A stretch of DNA of 64,000 nucleotides from Clostridium aminobutyricum (GCF_017255415.1 NZ_JAFJZZ010000010.1:18659-82658), one strand, 5' to 3'. Shown: positions 16,262-27,376, counted from the stretch's first letter. Numbers and translations are program-made. The notes: generated by a model from the letters alone, not told the origin.

Positions 16262-16500
16262 TTTAAAACAAAAACAAAAAACCTTCGTCAATTGCATATT
16301 ACAAGAGACGAAGGCTAAATACATAGAAATATTAAAGCTTCCGCGGTACCACTCTTCTTGGTATCTATCAATACCCACTCATCAGTGTTCTTGCTCCAGG
16401 GTGAGACACTATATGAACGCATGTGATTTCACACCGACCAATCACTCTCTATAATGCGTAGACAACAGCTTATTCCTATCATCGCAAGTCTATTTAATTG
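16262..16500 (-). ncRNA. T-box leader, leucine specific
   Basis: On the minus strand the leader of leuA carries the T-box sequence AAGAGTGGTACCGCGG (16341-16356) and then a terminator: GCCTTCGTC pairs with GACGAAGGT and is followed by T6 (about 16275-16315). In stem I, after the apical loop, comes GTGTCTCACCCTGGAG; the CUC codon (16403-16405) followed by A and the conserved GGAG fits the specifier position and is a leucine codon. T-box RNAs bind uncharged tRNA and then allow read-through. The 5' edge is approximate. Confidence 0.9.
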
Positions 16501-16616
16501 TATGTGACGGCCTAAAAAATAGACCGCACACGTCTGCTTAATTTATTACTATAATAGAACGATACGGCTTTGTCAACAACTATTTTGCATTTTTTGTGAA
16601 TTATCACAAAAAAGCG

Positions 16617-16644
16617 TTGACTTTTTAAGTGATAACTATATAAT
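16617..16644 (+). promoter_or_regulatory. Promoter of ilvB
   Basis: TTGACT (16617-16622) and TATAAT (16639-16644) are separated by 16 bases. It faces away from the leuA T-box, forming a divergent control region, and leaves a leader of about 165 bases before ilvB. Confidence 0.75.
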
Positions 16645-16692
16645 TAGAGTTAATTATCATTTTAACCGACACAATTTAACCGATTTTTTGCG

Positions 16693-16742
16693 ATGAGACT
16701 ATTGTATGGAATGTATCATTCCATGGTTGAAAAAAATCTCAT
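16693..16742 (+). promoter_or_regulatory. Structured leader hairpin upstream of ilvB
   Basis: An inner perfect hairpin ATGGAATG/CATTCCAT (16706-16724) is enclosed by an outer pairing ATGAGA (16693-16698) with TCTCAT (16737-16742). There is no T-box motif and no downstream T-run, so this is not a T-box or terminator. It lies in the ilvB 5' leader and could affect mRNA control. Function unknown. Confidence 0.35.
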
Positions 16743-16818
16743 GAACGGTGTAAGGTTATAAAGTAATGGGCAAAGTATTTAGGCAGACAGAAATGAAATG
16801 TATTGAGAAAAGGAAGAG

Positions 16819-18486
16819 ATGAAAATGAAACGAAAAGGATCTGAGATTGTAGCAGAAGTATTGCTGGAACAAGGCGTTGACACTGTATTTGGTTACCCGG
16901 GAGGTACTATTTTGAATGTCTATGATACGCTCTACAACTATCAGGACAAAATTAAACACATCTTAGCTTCCCATGAACAGCATGCGGCCCATGCTGCAGA
17001 CGGCTATGCCAGAGCGACCGGAAAGACAGGTGTTGTATTTGCAACAAGCGGTCCGGGAGCGACGAATCTTGTAACAGGTATTGCGACTGCATTTATGGAC
17101 AGTATTCCGATGGTGGCTATCACTTGTAATGTACCGGATACGCTGATCGGCAGAGACGCATTTCAGGAGATTTGCATTACAGGAGTTACGATGCCTATTA
17201 CAAAGCATAATTACTTTGTGAACAAGATAGAAGATTTGGCAGACACTCTGCGAAACGCTTTCAGAATCGCTGAGAGCGGAAGAAAGGGACCTGTTTTAGT
17301 AGATATTACGAAGGATGTTACGGCCGGATTTGCTGAATTTGTAAATAAGGCACCTTTCATAGTGAAGGAGCTTCCGAAGGCGGAAATGAGCGATATCGAA
17401 GAAATTGCAAGGCTTATCAATAAGGCGCACCGTCCTGTTGCCTATTTTGGAGGGGGCGTGGCAGCTTCCGGAGCATCCAAAGAATTGGCAGAATTATTAC
17501 AGAAGGCAGATATGCCGGGTACATATACGATGATGGCAGCCGGCGTCTTAGGCTATGATGATAAAAAGAACCTGGGACTGATCGGTATGCATGGAAGTAT
17601 TGCTTCCAATAAGGCTGTCGACCGAGCCGATTTAGTTCTTGCTCTTGGAACCCGATTCAGTGACCGTGTAGCCTTGAATATGAGCAACTTTGCGAAAGGC
17701 GCGAAGATCATTCAAATAGACATTGATAAGAGTGAAATTAACAAGAATGTTTTGGTTGATCTCAGCGTTGTAAGTGACGTAAAAGATGCGTTAATGAAGC
17801 TGATTCCATTAGTGGAAAAGGCCGATAGAAGCGAATGGATCGAAAAGGTTTCCGAATGGAAAAAGACGAAAGGGGATTGCAAGGTAGAAGGTGCGGAATT
17901 ACATCCAAGTGAGATCATCTCTTCCGTTTGTGAGTTAACCGACAAGGAAACCATCTATGTGACGGACGTTGGACAGCATCAGATGTGGGCTGCTCAGTAT
18001 CTGAAACATGAAAATACAAAATGCTTTTTAACCAGCGGCGGGCTTGGAACGATGGGATTCGGCTATGGCGCCGCCATCGGTGCACAGATTGGCTGCCCTG
18101 AAAAAAGAGTCATTCACTTCACCGGGGACGGATCCTTCCATATGAATTTAACAGAGGCGTGTACAGCCGTAAGCAACAAGCTGCCGATTATAACCGTCAT
18201 CATGAATAATAGCGTTCTCGGAATGGTATATCAATGGCAAACGACTTTCTATGGCAGACGTTTCTCTTCCACGACGCCGGAGCGATGCACCGATTTTGTA
18301 AAAGTGATAGAAGGCTTCGGCGGAAAAGGATACAGAGCCAGAACACCGCAAGAATTTGAAGAGGCATTTACAAAAGCATTGAAGGAAAACGGTCCTGTCT
18401 GGATTGATGCAATCATTGATCGGGAAGAACGGGTTCTGCCGATGATTCCAAACGGCGGGACGGTTGAGGATATGATAATAGGTTAA
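16819..18486 (+). CDS. ilvB: Acetolactate synthase large subunit
   Basis: A 555-residue thiamine-diphosphate enzyme making acetolactate or acetohydroxybutyrate, first common step of branched-chain amino acid synthesis. The N-terminal domain has VFGYPGG and the catalytic Glu region HEQHAAHAADGYARATG; the FAD-type central domain follows, and the thiamine diphosphate motif is GDGSFHMNLTEACTAV with ending Asn residues. Length is normal. Two in-frame ATGs (16819, 16825) are possible. It is followed by the regulatory subunit 18 bases later. Confidence 0.95.
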   Translation: MKMKRKGSEIVAEVLLEQGVDTVFGYPGGTILNVYDTLYNYQDKIKHILASHEQHAAHAADGYARATGKTGVVFATSGPGATNLVTGIATAFMDSIPMVAITCNVPDTLIGRDAFQEICITGVTMPITKHNYFVNKIEDLADTLRNAFRIAESGRKGPVLVDITKDVTAGFAEFVNKAPFIVKELPKAEMSDIEEIARLINKAHRPVAYFGGGVAASGASKELAELLQKADMPGTYTMMAAGVLGYDDKKNLGLIGMHGSIASNKAVDRADLVLALGTRFSDRVALNMSNFAKGAKIIQIDIDKSEINKNVLVDLSVVSDVKDALMKLIPLVEKADRSEWIEKVSEWKKTKGDCKVEGAELHPSEIISSVCELTDKETIYVTDVGQHQMWAAQYLKHENTKCFLTSGGLGTMGFGYGAAIGAQIGCPEKRVIHFTGDGSFHMNLTEACTAVSNKLPIITVIMNNSVLGMVYQWQTTFYGRRFSSTTPERCTDFVKVIEGFGGKGYRARTPQEFEEAFTKALKENGPVWIDAIIDREERVLPMIPNGGTVEDMIIG

Positions 18487-18504
18487 GGAAAGGAGCATAT
18501 TGCC

Positions 18505-19014
18505 ATGACCATGAAGAAGGAAGTAATCAGTATTTTTGTAGATAATCAGGCAAATGTACTTACCAGAGTGGTGAGCCTATTTGGAAGAAGGGGTTTCAAT
18601 ATCGACTCCCTGACTGTATCTGCAACAGATAATCCGGCTATTTCAAGGATCACCATTGTATTTACCGGCAATGACCAGTCCTTGAACCAAATTCTGACTC
18701 AGACTGAGAAATTGGAAGTTGTAAAAGAAATATTTATGCTGGAAGAACAAAACAGCTTGTACAGAGAGCTGTTGCTTGTTAAGATTAAATCAGACAAGAC
18801 GAATCGAACGGCACTCCGAGAAATCGTGGAAATTTACAGAGGTAAAATTATTGATTTGTCTAAAAACAGCATGATTGTAGAGCTGACAGGTGCGCCTGAA
18901 AAGCTGGATGGCTTTATGCGCATGATTAACTGCTATGAAGTAGTGGAAATGTGCAGAACGGGTATCACCGGCATAAAAAGAGGCACGGAGGACGGTATTT
19001 GTTCTGATGATTAA
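18505..19014 (+). CDS. ilvH: Acetolactate synthase small (regulatory) subunit
   Basis: A 169-residue partner of IlvB. Residues about 5-75 form an ACT domain (SIFVDNQANVLTRVVSLFGRRGFNIDSLTV), where valine usually binds, and the C-terminal half is the second ACT-like domain with the RELLLVKI and IVELTG segments. Length is typical. AAAGGAG lies ten bases before the ATG. It is also called ilvN in some annotations. Confidence 0.95.
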   Translation: MTMKKEVISIFVDNQANVLTRVVSLFGRRGFNIDSLTVSATDNPAISRITIVFTGNDQSLNQILTQTEKLEVVKEIFMLEEQNSLYRELLLVKIKSDKTNRTALREIVEIYRGKIIDLSKNSMIVELTGAPEKLDGFMRMINCYEVVEMCRTGITGIKRGTEDGICSDD

Positions 19015-19081
19015 GAGACAGTCATCACCCCCGTTTTTGTACACAGGCTGGTAAGATCACCGGTCACGTTAAATTTGTCAT

Positions 19082-20208
<1,127 letters not shown>

Positions 20209-20224
20209 CGTATAGAGTAAGTAT

Positions 20225-20281
20225 AGGTTGTATCAAAAAACGGTAGTGCACTTAAGCTTTCGTCTTGATGCAACCTTTTTT
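20225..20281 (+). terminator. Terminator after ilvC
   Basis: AGGTTGTATCA (20225-20235) pairs with TGATGCAACCT (20266-20276; one G-U) and is followed by six or more T. It would end the ilvB-ilvH-ilvC transcript before ilvD. Confidence 0.75.
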
Positions 20282-20386
20282 GCATCTTTTAAAATTAGGG
20301 TATTGTGCAATAAACTGCGCGGTGCCTAGATCTAATAGGATAAAAAATGCTCCATTAAAGATAAAGAATATACGGAGGTAAATGAG

Positions 20387-22060
20387 ATGGCATTGAGAAG
20401 TGCAAACGTAACGCAAGGCATTGAGAAAGCTCCTATGAGAAGCTTGTTCTATGCGATGGGTTACACAAAAGAAGAATTAGACAGACCTCTGATCGGCGTA
20501 GTATCTGCACACAGTGAAATCGTACCGGGTCATTATCATTTGGATAAAATTGCAGAAGCCGTAAAAGCAGGGGTAAGAATGGCAGGCGGAACGCCGATCC
20601 TGATTCCTTCCATCGGTGTCTGTGACGGAATTGCAATGGGCCATATCGGAATGAAATACAGCTTAGCCAGCAGAGAGCTAATTGCGGACAGTGTGGAAAC
20701 CATGACGATGGCCCATGCCCTTGATGGATTGGTACTCGTTCCAAACTGTGATAAAATCGTTCCCGGTATGGTCATGGCCGCAGTAAGAATGAATATTCCG
20801 GCGGTCGTATGTTCCGGCGGGCCGATGATGGCAGGGCTTGTAGATGAAGAAGAAATCAGCTTGTCTAAAATCTTTGAAGCAGTTGGAGCAAGAAAAGCAA
20901 ATTTAATTGACGATGCAAAGTTAGAAGAATTTGAACAGGGCTGCTGTCCGGGCTGTGGTTCTTGCGCAGGTATGTATACGGCAAACAGCATGAATTGTTT
21001 ATGTGAAGCGTTAGGAATTGCTCTTCCAGGTAACGGAACCATTCCGGCAGTACACAACGGGAGAATCCGTCTTGCAAAGATGGCAGGTCAAGCAATTATG
21101 CAACTGGTAGAAAAAGACATCAAGGCAAGAGACATCATTAATGAAAGATCGATCAAGAATGCCCTAACATGTGATATGGCACTTGGATGTTCTTCTAACA
21201 GCGTACTTCACTTACTGGCGATTGCCAATGAAGCAGGAGTGCCCCTTGATCTGAATATGTTTAATCAGACCAGTGAGAAGACGCCAAACCTTTGTCATTT
21301 GGCACCTGCAGGAGATACCCATATGCAGGATTTAAATATTGCAGGCGGTATTCCGGCGGTTCAGACAGAACTGGCGAAGAAGGGGCTGTTGGACTTGAGC
21401 GTGATTACCGCAACAGGGAAAACTCTTGGTGAAAATATCGAGGGCGCCAGAAATAAGAATCCGGAAGCGATCCGACCGATTGAAACGCCATTCAGTGAAA
21501 CAGGCGGCATTGCGATTTTATTTGGTAACTTAGCACCGGAAGGCTGCGTGGTAAAAAGAAGTGCGGTTGCTCCGGAGATGTTAAAGCATTCCGGACCAGC
21601 AAGAGTATTCAACTCCGAAGAAGAAGCCATTGCTTCCATCTATGCCGGAAAGATTGTGCAGGGCGATGTTGTGGTGATTCGCTACGAAGGACCAAAAGGC
21701 GGACCAGGTATGAGAGAAATGCTCGGTCCTACCAGTGCCTTAGCCGGCATGAAGCTGGATAAATCGGTGGCACTGATTACAGACGGACGTTTCAGCGGCG
21801 CAAGCAGAGGGGCTTCCATCGGACACGTTTGTCCGGAGGCTGCAAGCGGCGGAAGCATCGGCTTGATTGAGGAAGGCGACATCATTGAGATTAATATTCC
21901 TGAATATGCGATCAATGTGCAGGTTTCCGATGAAGAGCTTGCGAAGAGAAAAGCTGCGTATGTTGCGCCTGAACCAAAGGTAAGAAGCGGTTGGCTTGGA
22001 CGATATGCAAAATTGGTGGATTCCGCCGCAAAAGGCGCCATCATGAAGCAGGATTTATAA
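20387..22060 (+). CDS. ilvD: Dihydroxy-acid dehydratase
   Basis: A 557-residue iron-sulfur enzyme that dehydrates dihydroxyisovalerate and dihydroxymethylvalerate. Cluster cysteines are visible in PNCDKIVPG and in the [19 protein letters not shown] segment; the C-terminal region has the conserved [15 protein letters not shown] and [11 protein letters not shown]. Length is normal. GGAGG lies before the ATG. It follows the ilvC terminator, so it may have its own promoter within 20290-20380, which I could not define. Confidence 0.96.
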   Translation: MALRSANVTQGIEKAPMRSLFYAMGYTKEELDRPLIGVVSAHSEIVPGHYHLDKIAEAVKAGVRMAGGTPILIPSIGVCDGIAMGHIGMKYSLASRELIADSVETMTMAHALDGLVLVPNCDKIVPGMVMAAVRMNIPAVVCSGGPMMAGLVDEEEISLSKIFEAVGARKANLIDDAKLEEFEQGCCPGCGSCAGMYTANSMNCLCEALGIALPGNGTIPAVHNGRIRLAKMAGQAIMQLVEKDIKARDIINERSIKNALTCDMALGCSSNSVLHLLAIANEAGVPLDLNMFNQTSEKTPNLCHLAPAGDTHMQDLNIAGGIPAVQTELAKKGLLDLSVITATGKTLGENIEGARNKNPEAIRPIETPFSETGGIAILFGNLAPEGCVVKRSAVAPEMLKHSGPARVFNSEEEAIASIYAGKIVQGDVVVIRYEGPKGGPGMREMLGPTSALAGMKLDKSVALITDGRFSGASRGASIGHVCPEAASGGSIGLIEEGDIIEINIPEYAINVQVSDEELAKRKAAYVAPEPKVRSGWLGRYAKLVDSAAKGAIMKQDL

Positions 22061-22116
22061 GATTTTATACAAAGGAAGGAACTCTCTTTGATAAAAAGAA
22101 CGGCTGAATAAAAATA

Positions 22117-22160
22117 AAAAGGAGATGATTAGCTCAAAATTAAGCTCATTATCTCCTTTT
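22117..22160. terminator. Bidirectional terminator between ilvD and the lipase gene
   Basis: AAAAGGAGATGATTAGCT (22117-22134) and AGCTCATTATCTCCTTTT (22143-22160) form a long stem with few mismatches and an A/T run on either side, between two convergent genes. Confidence 0.75.
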
Positions 22161-22184
22161 ATCATGCTGTTTTTCAATGGCTGT

Positions 22185-23294
22185 TTAGGCGTAAGTTTTA
22201 TCCGGAATCATTTTCAGCTGTATCTCTAAAATCTGTTCGGAAAGTTTGTTCGGGTCTGCCTGATCTAACCAATAGAGATATGTCGCAGGGTAATGCATTT
22301 CAGTAACGGATTTCTTTATAAAATCACCGTGCAAAAGAATCAGTGCCAGATTATCATTATAGAAATCCTGAATAGTCGGGGCCATACTCTCAAGATCCGA
22401 TAAAAGCTTCTGAGAAGCCGCTAGGCTTTCTGCCTGAATCTTAGACTCTTCCGGTAAGCTATAAGTAACCCCATATTTGCTGTAACCCCATTTTTCTAAC
22501 GGAATCTGGGTGATGATATCAGCCGGATTTACCCCATTAAAGATGTTTGGATAGTTGTTCTCGTTTATTTTAGCAACATTCGGCGTTGCAAAGGTATAAC
22601 CGTAAATATTCGATTGATCCGCCAACTGCTCTGTTTCAGACAAATCGGCCGCCAGTAAGTTGGCAACGGCAGCTCCTCTGCTGTGTCCGGTTATTAAAAA
22701 CTTTGTCGTGGCTCTGTTCAAATGCAAGCTTTCTGCGTATTGGTTTAAATGAACAAGCAGCGATTTTTCTGCTAGGCTGAAACCTTCATGTACAAAAGGA
22801 TTGTCACCTGAGTTATTGATATTAAAGTTACTGATCCATTCGTTATCTCCGCTGGTACCTCGGATCACGACGGCTACGAGGGTATATTCTTTATTGTTTA
22901 CTTTTATTTTTTTACTGGCAAAAGAATATCCTACCGCATCATGGCCTTCTTTTGCGCTCGCCTGATACGAGTCACTGTCATAGATGCTGTCATTGGTGAA
23001 GCCAAACGCCGACAGCGCATTCTCTATAAATGACGGCGTACTTCCGTAAGCGGCAGTGCTGAAAGCTAAGGATAATGCTGCAGGTCCTTGCCCATAGTTG
23101 GAGGAATCATCGCTAAAAAAGGAATCACTATAGGTCACCTTTTCTATTGTCGTATCTTCACCGTTTGGGCCCAGTATGGTTACATCTTTGCTCAGTGTGC
23201 TTGCTGCAAAAGCTTCATTTTGGCTGAGGGGAAAACGGGTCAAGGTCATCAGCAGTAAAAGAACAAATGATAGACATAAAATTTTTCGTCTCAT
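22185..23294 (-). CDS. Secreted class 3 lipase-like alpha/beta hydrolase
   Basis: A 369-residue protein with a clear signal peptide (basic MRRK, hydrophobic core to about residue 19, likely cleavage after the AFA near residue 30). The nucleophile elbow ITGHSRGAAVANLL (Ser205) is typical of lipase class 3, and likely partners are the Asp of NPADIITQIP and the His of EMHYPATYLYW. RGTSGDNEWISN upstream matches the oxyanion-side segment of this family. It is therefore a predicted exported esterase or lipase; the substrate is unknown. The gene is alone or co-transcribed with the ATPase gene 41 bases upstream. Confidence 0.85.
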   Translation of the reverse strand: MRRKILCLSFVLLLLMTLTRFPLSQNEAFAASTLSKDVTILGPNGEDTTIEKVTYSDSFFSDDSSNYGQGPAALSLAFSTAAYGSTPSFIENALSAFGFTNDSIYDSDSYQASAKEGHDAVGYSFASKKIKVNNKEYTLVAVVIRGTSGDNEWISNFNINNSGDNPFVHEGFSLAEKSLLVHLNQYAESLHLNRATTKFLITGHSRGAAVANLLAADLSETEQLADQSNIYGYTFATPNVAKINENNYPNIFNGVNPADIITQIPLEKWGYSKYGVTYSLPEESKIQAESLAASQKLLSDLESMAPTIQDFYNDNLALILLHGDFIKKSVTEMHYPATYLYWLDQADPNKLSEQILEIQLKMIPDKTYA

Positions 23295-23335
23295 TAGGAG
23301 TCTCCTTTCTTCTATGGTTTTTTAATCATGTAACG

Positions 23336-24553
23336 TTAGGGCTGTAAAATCCCTTCACTCTTCTGTAAAATGCTCTGCGTTTGTACAAACTGTTTCGCCG
23401 TTCTTGGACTTCTGCCGCCATTTCGAATGGCAAAGGCCTCTGCTTTTACAAACAAACTGTCCTGAGGCAAAGTCAGACCACTTTCCTTCGCAAGATGAAG
23501 CACGATATCCAGATAGTCTTGTTTATCCGGTACTTGAAATGTGATTTTAAGGCCAAAACGGGCAGACAAGCTCAATGTTTCCTGTAAAGTATCGTTCAGG
23601 TGAAGGTCGTCCCCATTTCTATCGGACATATTTTCTTTCACCAAGTGACGTCGGTTACTGGTTGCATAAATGGCGACATTATGACTTCGGGAAGCTACAC
23701 TGCCTTCAAGCACCGCTTTTAACGTGGAAAAACTGTCATCATTGCTGCTAAAACTTAAATCGTCAATAAACAATATGAATTTTAGCGGGTTAACGGACAG
23801 CTCTTCTAAGAGATTCGGCAGTTGAAGCAACTGATCTTTTTTTATTTCGATGAGCCGCAGCCCCTGATCTTTAAATTCGTTTAAAATAGCTTTAATGGTA
23901 GAGCTCTTACCCGTTCCTGCATCCCCATAAAGCAGCACATTATTGGCACCTGTCCCATGGAGAAGCGAAAGTGTATTTTGAATGACAAGGTTTCTTTCTC
24001 TTTCATATCCTTGGAGCTGTGAAAGGGATTGAGGATCCGGATATTTTACAGGCATGATCCCTTCTTCTGTCAGAACAAAAGCGGCATAACGCACATAAAT
24101 CCCGTAGCCGGTGACCGGTAAATTTTTAATTCGCTCGTAATATAATGAGCGGATATCGATATCTTTATTGATCCATTCTGGTAAATAATCCGCGTATGGA
24201 ATAGTCGTTTTTGTTTCTTTGGCGGTTAGTGCGGCTAGCTGATTCAAAATATGAAGTTCATTTTCGAGACAGTCCTCCACAACAGGGTCAAATTCTTTTC
24301 CGGCGCCTTTTCCAACGATATAAAAATTCTCATCGTTCATAGCAAGCTCGACAATATAGTCGCTGAGGCAGCAGGTGTTGTTAAAAAGCGCGGATACAAA
24401 GCTGCCATAGGACTTAATGATTTCCTCGGAAGATTTTAAATGATAGGTTTCTCCTGCGAGAGTTTGCAGGGATTTAATTACAGGATTTTCTAATAAATTT
24501 CTAAAAATCACGAGGGTATTTAGCTTTGTAGATAGGCTGTATAGTTTATTCAT
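23336..24553 (-). CDS. DUF815 family AAA ATPase
   Basis: A 405-residue protein with an N-terminal uncharacterised half and a C-terminal ATPase domain. Walker A is GDAGTGKSS, Walker B is FILFIDDLSF, followed by the ATSNRRHLV sensor-1 segment and a C-terminal lid. This combination is the DUF815 family, widespread in Firmicutes and of unsettled role. No membrane segment or signal is seen. It shares a divergent intergenic region with ilvA. Confidence 0.88.
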   Translation of the reverse strand: MNKLYSLSTKLNTLVIFRNLLENPVIKSLQTLAGETYHLKSSEEIIKSYGSFVSALFNNTCCLSDYIVELAMNDENFYIVGKGAGKEFDPVVEDCLENELHILNQLAALTAKETKTTIPYADYLPEWINKDIDIRSLYYERIKNLPVTGYGIYVRYAAFVLTEEGIMPVKYPDPQSLSQLQGYERERNLVIQNTLSLLHGTGANNVLLYGDAGTGKSSTIKAILNEFKDQGLRLIEIKKDQLLQLPNLLEELSVNPLKFILFIDDLSFSSNDDSFSTLKAVLEGSVASRSHNVAIYATSNRRHLVKENMSDRNGDDLHLNDTLQETLSLSARFGLKITFQVPDKQDYLDIVLHLAKESGLTLPQDSLFVKAEAFAIRNGGRSPRTAKQFVQTQSILQKSEGILQP

Positions 24554-24674
24554 TTTAATGTACTCCTGTTTACAATTGGGTTATTTGGAACACAATTATA
24601 ATGATTGCTGAAAGCGTGCGGAAAGGAATGGCCATGCTGCGGATACTTTCTCAGGCAATCCGTCATTGTGCTTA

Positions 24675-24703
24675 TTCACATTAGTGTATATCTGTGATAA
24701 AAT
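24675..24703 (+). promoter_or_regulatory. Promoter of ilvA
   Basis: TTCACA (24675-24680) and TAAAAT (24698-24703) are 17 bases apart, about 75 bases before the ilvA start. Confidence 0.55.
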
Positions 24704-24779
24704 GGTAAAATAATTATAATAAAGTTATGTGATGTTCAAATTCATAGTATACCACATTTAAATAAAGGAGTAAATTGTT

Positions 24780-25973
24780 ATGCTTACGTTAGATAAAATA
24801 TACCATGCCGCTTTTGTCCTAAAAGAAGTGGCAAGGAAAACCGATTTAATCGTAGCTCCCGCCTTGAGCGGAGAAAATACGGTCTATCTAAAAACAGAAA
24901 ATCTTCAAGTGACAGGAAGCTTTAAGCTGAGAGGGTCGTATTACAAAATCAGTCAGCTGACGGAAGAGGAAAAAGAGCGAGGGATTATCGCCTGCAGTGC
25001 GGGCAATCATGCACAAGGGGTGGCACTGGCTTCTCAAAAAAGTAATATTCCTTGCCTGATTTGCATGCCGGACGGCGCCCCTATCAGCAAGGTAGAAGCC
25101 ACAAAGCAATATGGTGCAGAGGTTTGTCTGGTAAAGGATACGTATGATGATGCGTATGCGAAAGCAATCGAAATACAGAAAGAAGAAGGCAAAACCTTAA
25201 TTCATCCGTTTGATGATGATGATGTCATCGCAGGGCAGGGTACGATTGGGCTTGAAATATTAGACCAGTTGGCCGATGCGGATGCGGTTATCGTTCCAAT
25301 CGGCGGAGGCGGATTAATAAGCGGAGTCTCTTTTGCCATTAAAAGCCTGAATCCGAATTGTAAAGTGTATGGTGTTCAGGCAGCAGGGGCTGCCAGTATG
25401 TATAACTCGGTAAAAGGCGGTGAACTTCTTACGCTGGATTCTGCTAATACGTTTGCAGACGGAATCGCGGTAAAACGTCCGGGGGATAAAACCTTTGAAT
25501 TGATTTCAACATACGTAGATGACATCGCAACCGTTTCTGATGATGAGATTGCGGCAGCTATCTTAGCACTAATGGAAAAGCAAAAGCTGGTTTCAGAGGG
25601 TGCAGGCGCTGTTTCTGTCGCTGCTGCCATGTTTAATAAGTTTGATTTACATGGAAAGAAAATTGTTTGTTTAGTAAGCGGCGGAAATATTGATGTAAAC
25701 ATTTTAAACAGAGTGATCACCAGAGGTCTGATTATGAGCGGAAGAAGAAGTACCTTAACGGTTGCTTTAGTGGACAAACCGGGCCAGCTTCTTGGTGTGA
25801 GTGAAATAATCAGTCATCTTGGCGGAAATGTAATTGCCGTTCATCATGACAGCAGTGATCCGAATATGGACATTAACAGCTGTTTCCTTCGAATTGTTAT
25901 GGAAACCAGGGATGAAGCACAGGTTCAGCAGATCAAGACTGAGTTGATAAGCGCAGGCTTCCATTTGGTATAA
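24780..25973 (+). CDS. ilvA: Threonine ammonia-lyase (threonine dehydratase) with ACT domain
   Basis: A 397-residue PLP enzyme deaminating threonine to 2-oxobutyrate. The PLP lysine lies in GSFKLRG (Lys49), the phosphate loop is GGGGLISG and the SAGNHAQGVA segment is conserved. The C-terminal 75 residues (TVALVDKPGQLLGVSEIISHLGG) form a single ACT-like domain. The short form resembles catabolic or clostridial enzymes as much as the biosynthetic IlvA, so it may feed isoleucine synthesis, threonine fermentation or both. The nearby ilv genes favour a biosynthetic role. Confidence 0.88.
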   Translation: MLTLDKIYHAAFVLKEVARKTDLIVAPALSGENTVYLKTENLQVTGSFKLRGSYYKISQLTEEEKERGIIACSAGNHAQGVALASQKSNIPCLICMPDGAPISKVEATKQYGAEVCLVKDTYDDAYAKAIEIQKEEGKTLIHPFDDDDVIAGQGTIGLEILDQLADADAVIVPIGGGGLISGVSFAIKSLNPNCKVYGVQAAGAASMYNSVKGGELLTLDSANTFADGIAVKRPGDKTFELISTYVDDIATVSDDEIAAAILALMEKQKLVSEGAGAVSVAAAMFNKFDLHGKKIVCLVSGGNIDVNILNRVITRGLIMSGRRSTLTVALVDKPGQLLGVSEIISHLGGNVIAVHHDSSDPNMDINSCFLRIVMETRDEAQVQQIKTELISAGFHLV

Positions 25974-26029
25974 GCAGGGTAAGGAGATTTATCTAAAGTG
26001 GTATTATATAGGGGGAAAATAAATAAATA

Positions 26030-27319
26030 ATGATCGTAGTAATGAATATTATCGTTGTGCTCTTGCTTGTCTTCATGAATGGCTTTTTCGTGGCTACAGA
26101 GTTTGCGGTAGTAAAAGTAAGAAAATCCAGAATAGAAACATTAGTGCTGCAAGGAAATAAGAGCGCAAGACATACGTTAAAAGTGGTGAATGACTTGAAT
26201 TCGTACCTATCAGCGTGTCAGTTAGGCATAACGTTAGCCTCTTTAGGGCTAGGTTGGGTAGGAGAACCTGCCGTTTCGAGGATGTTAATGCCGATTTTTA
26301 ATTTGTTTCATGTCCCTGAAAGTGTTCTGCATTCCGTTTCCTTTATCGTGGCATTTTCCATTATAACGGCGTTCCACATCGTATTGGGAGAATTGGTTCC
26401 TAAATCACTGGCTATTATTAATGCCGAAAAGATTGCGATGCATACAGCTCTGCCTCTCATCCTTTTTTATAAAATAACGTATCCCATCATGTGGACCTTT
26501 AATCACAGCACGAATCTGGTTTTAAAATTGTTTCATATGTCTCAAGTGAATGAACATGAGGCGGCACATACCGATCAAGAAATCAAGCTGCTGGTTGAGG
26601 AAAGTTATAAGCATGGTTTAATCGACCAGACGGAATTAACCTTTGTGGATAATATCTTTGATTTTTCAGAGACAACTGTTAAAGAAATTATGATTCCGCG
26701 TACGGATATGGAATGCATTTATCTGGATCATTCTTTCGAAGATATATTATCGTATGCCTTAGAAAAACAGCTGACAAGATATCCGGTATGTAATGGCAAT
26801 AAAGATCATGTGATTGGTTTTATACACATTAAAGACTTATATAAGATGAAAATTGAAGGCACTACTCAGAACCTTGAAGGAATCATCCGCAGCCTTAACT
26901 TTATCCCGGAATCCTTTTCAATCAATCAATTGCTAAAAATGTTTAAAGAAGAAAAATCACAAATAGCGATCGTTATTGATGAATATGGAGGCACTGCGGG
27001 ATTAGTAACCGTTGAAGATATTTTGGAAGAAATTGTTGGGAATCTTACGGATGAGTTCGATGAGGAAGAGGACGAGATCTCAACGGATAAAGACGGCAAT
27101 TATATTCTGGATGGAAAGGTTATGATTGAAGATGTGAACGATCTGCTGCACATTAACATCGAGGCAGAGCATATTGATACGATAGGCGGATGGCTATATT
27201 CAAGACTCGAATCGGATCCTCAAATCAGTGAGAAAACCTTCTATGGGGATTATGAATTTATTATTTTGGAATGCGACAGAAAAAGGATAAGCAAACTGCT
27301 GGTTAAAAAAGTGACTTAA
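26030..27319 (+). CDS. CNNM/HlyC-CorC family membrane protein
   Basis: A 429-residue protein with an N-terminal DUF21 membrane domain (about three to four transmembrane helices in residues 1-140), two CBS domains (about 205-335, including MIPRTDMECIYLD and VIDEYGGTAGLVT) and a C-terminal CorC_HlyC domain. The family includes magnesium and other divalent cation efflux or homeostasis proteins. The older name hemolysin is not supported by anything here. It starts 56 bases after ilvA and ends at a clear terminator, so the two may form one unit. Confidence 0.9.
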   Translation: MIVVMNIIVVLLLVFMNGFFVATEFAVVKVRKSRIETLVLQGNKSARHTLKVVNDLNSYLSACQLGITLASLGLGWVGEPAVSRMLMPIFNLFHVPESVLHSVSFIVAFSIITAFHIVLGELVPKSLAIINAEKIAMHTALPLILFYKITYPIMWTFNHSTNLVLKLFHMSQVNEHEAAHTDQEIKLLVEESYKHGLIDQTELTFVDNIFDFSETTVKEIMIPRTDMECIYLDHSFEDILSYALEKQLTRYPVCNGNKDHVIGFIHIKDLYKMKIEGTTQNLEGIIRSLNFIPESFSINQLLKMFKEEKSQIAIVIDEYGGTAGLVTVEDILEEIVGNLTDEFDEEEDEISTDKDGNYILDGKVMIEDVNDLLHINIEAEHIDTIGGWLYSRLESDPQISEKTFYGDYEFIILECDRKRISKLLVKKVT

Positions 27320-27336
27320 AGACAAGCAAAAATAGG

Positions 27337-27376
27337 AAACTCTTAAAACACTGTAATAAGTTTTAGGAGTTTTTTT
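27337..27376 (+). terminator. Terminator after the CorC-like gene
   Basis: AAACTCTTAAAAC (27337-27349) pairs with GTTTTAGGAGTTT (27360-27372; one G-U) followed by further T. Confidence 0.8.

Noticed and set aside
16211..16378. N-terminal extension of leuA
   Set aside because: These 56 codons run through the T-box terminator and antiterminator; the ATG at 16210 has a good ribosome binding site.
20433..22044. Several minus-strand open frames within ilvD, up to 173 residues
   Set aside because: Shadows of the ilvD reading frame, with compositions typical of reverse-strand translation.
26030..27319. Hemolysin
   Set aside because: The older family name has no support here; the DUF21-CBS-CorC layout indicates a cation-homeostasis membrane protein.
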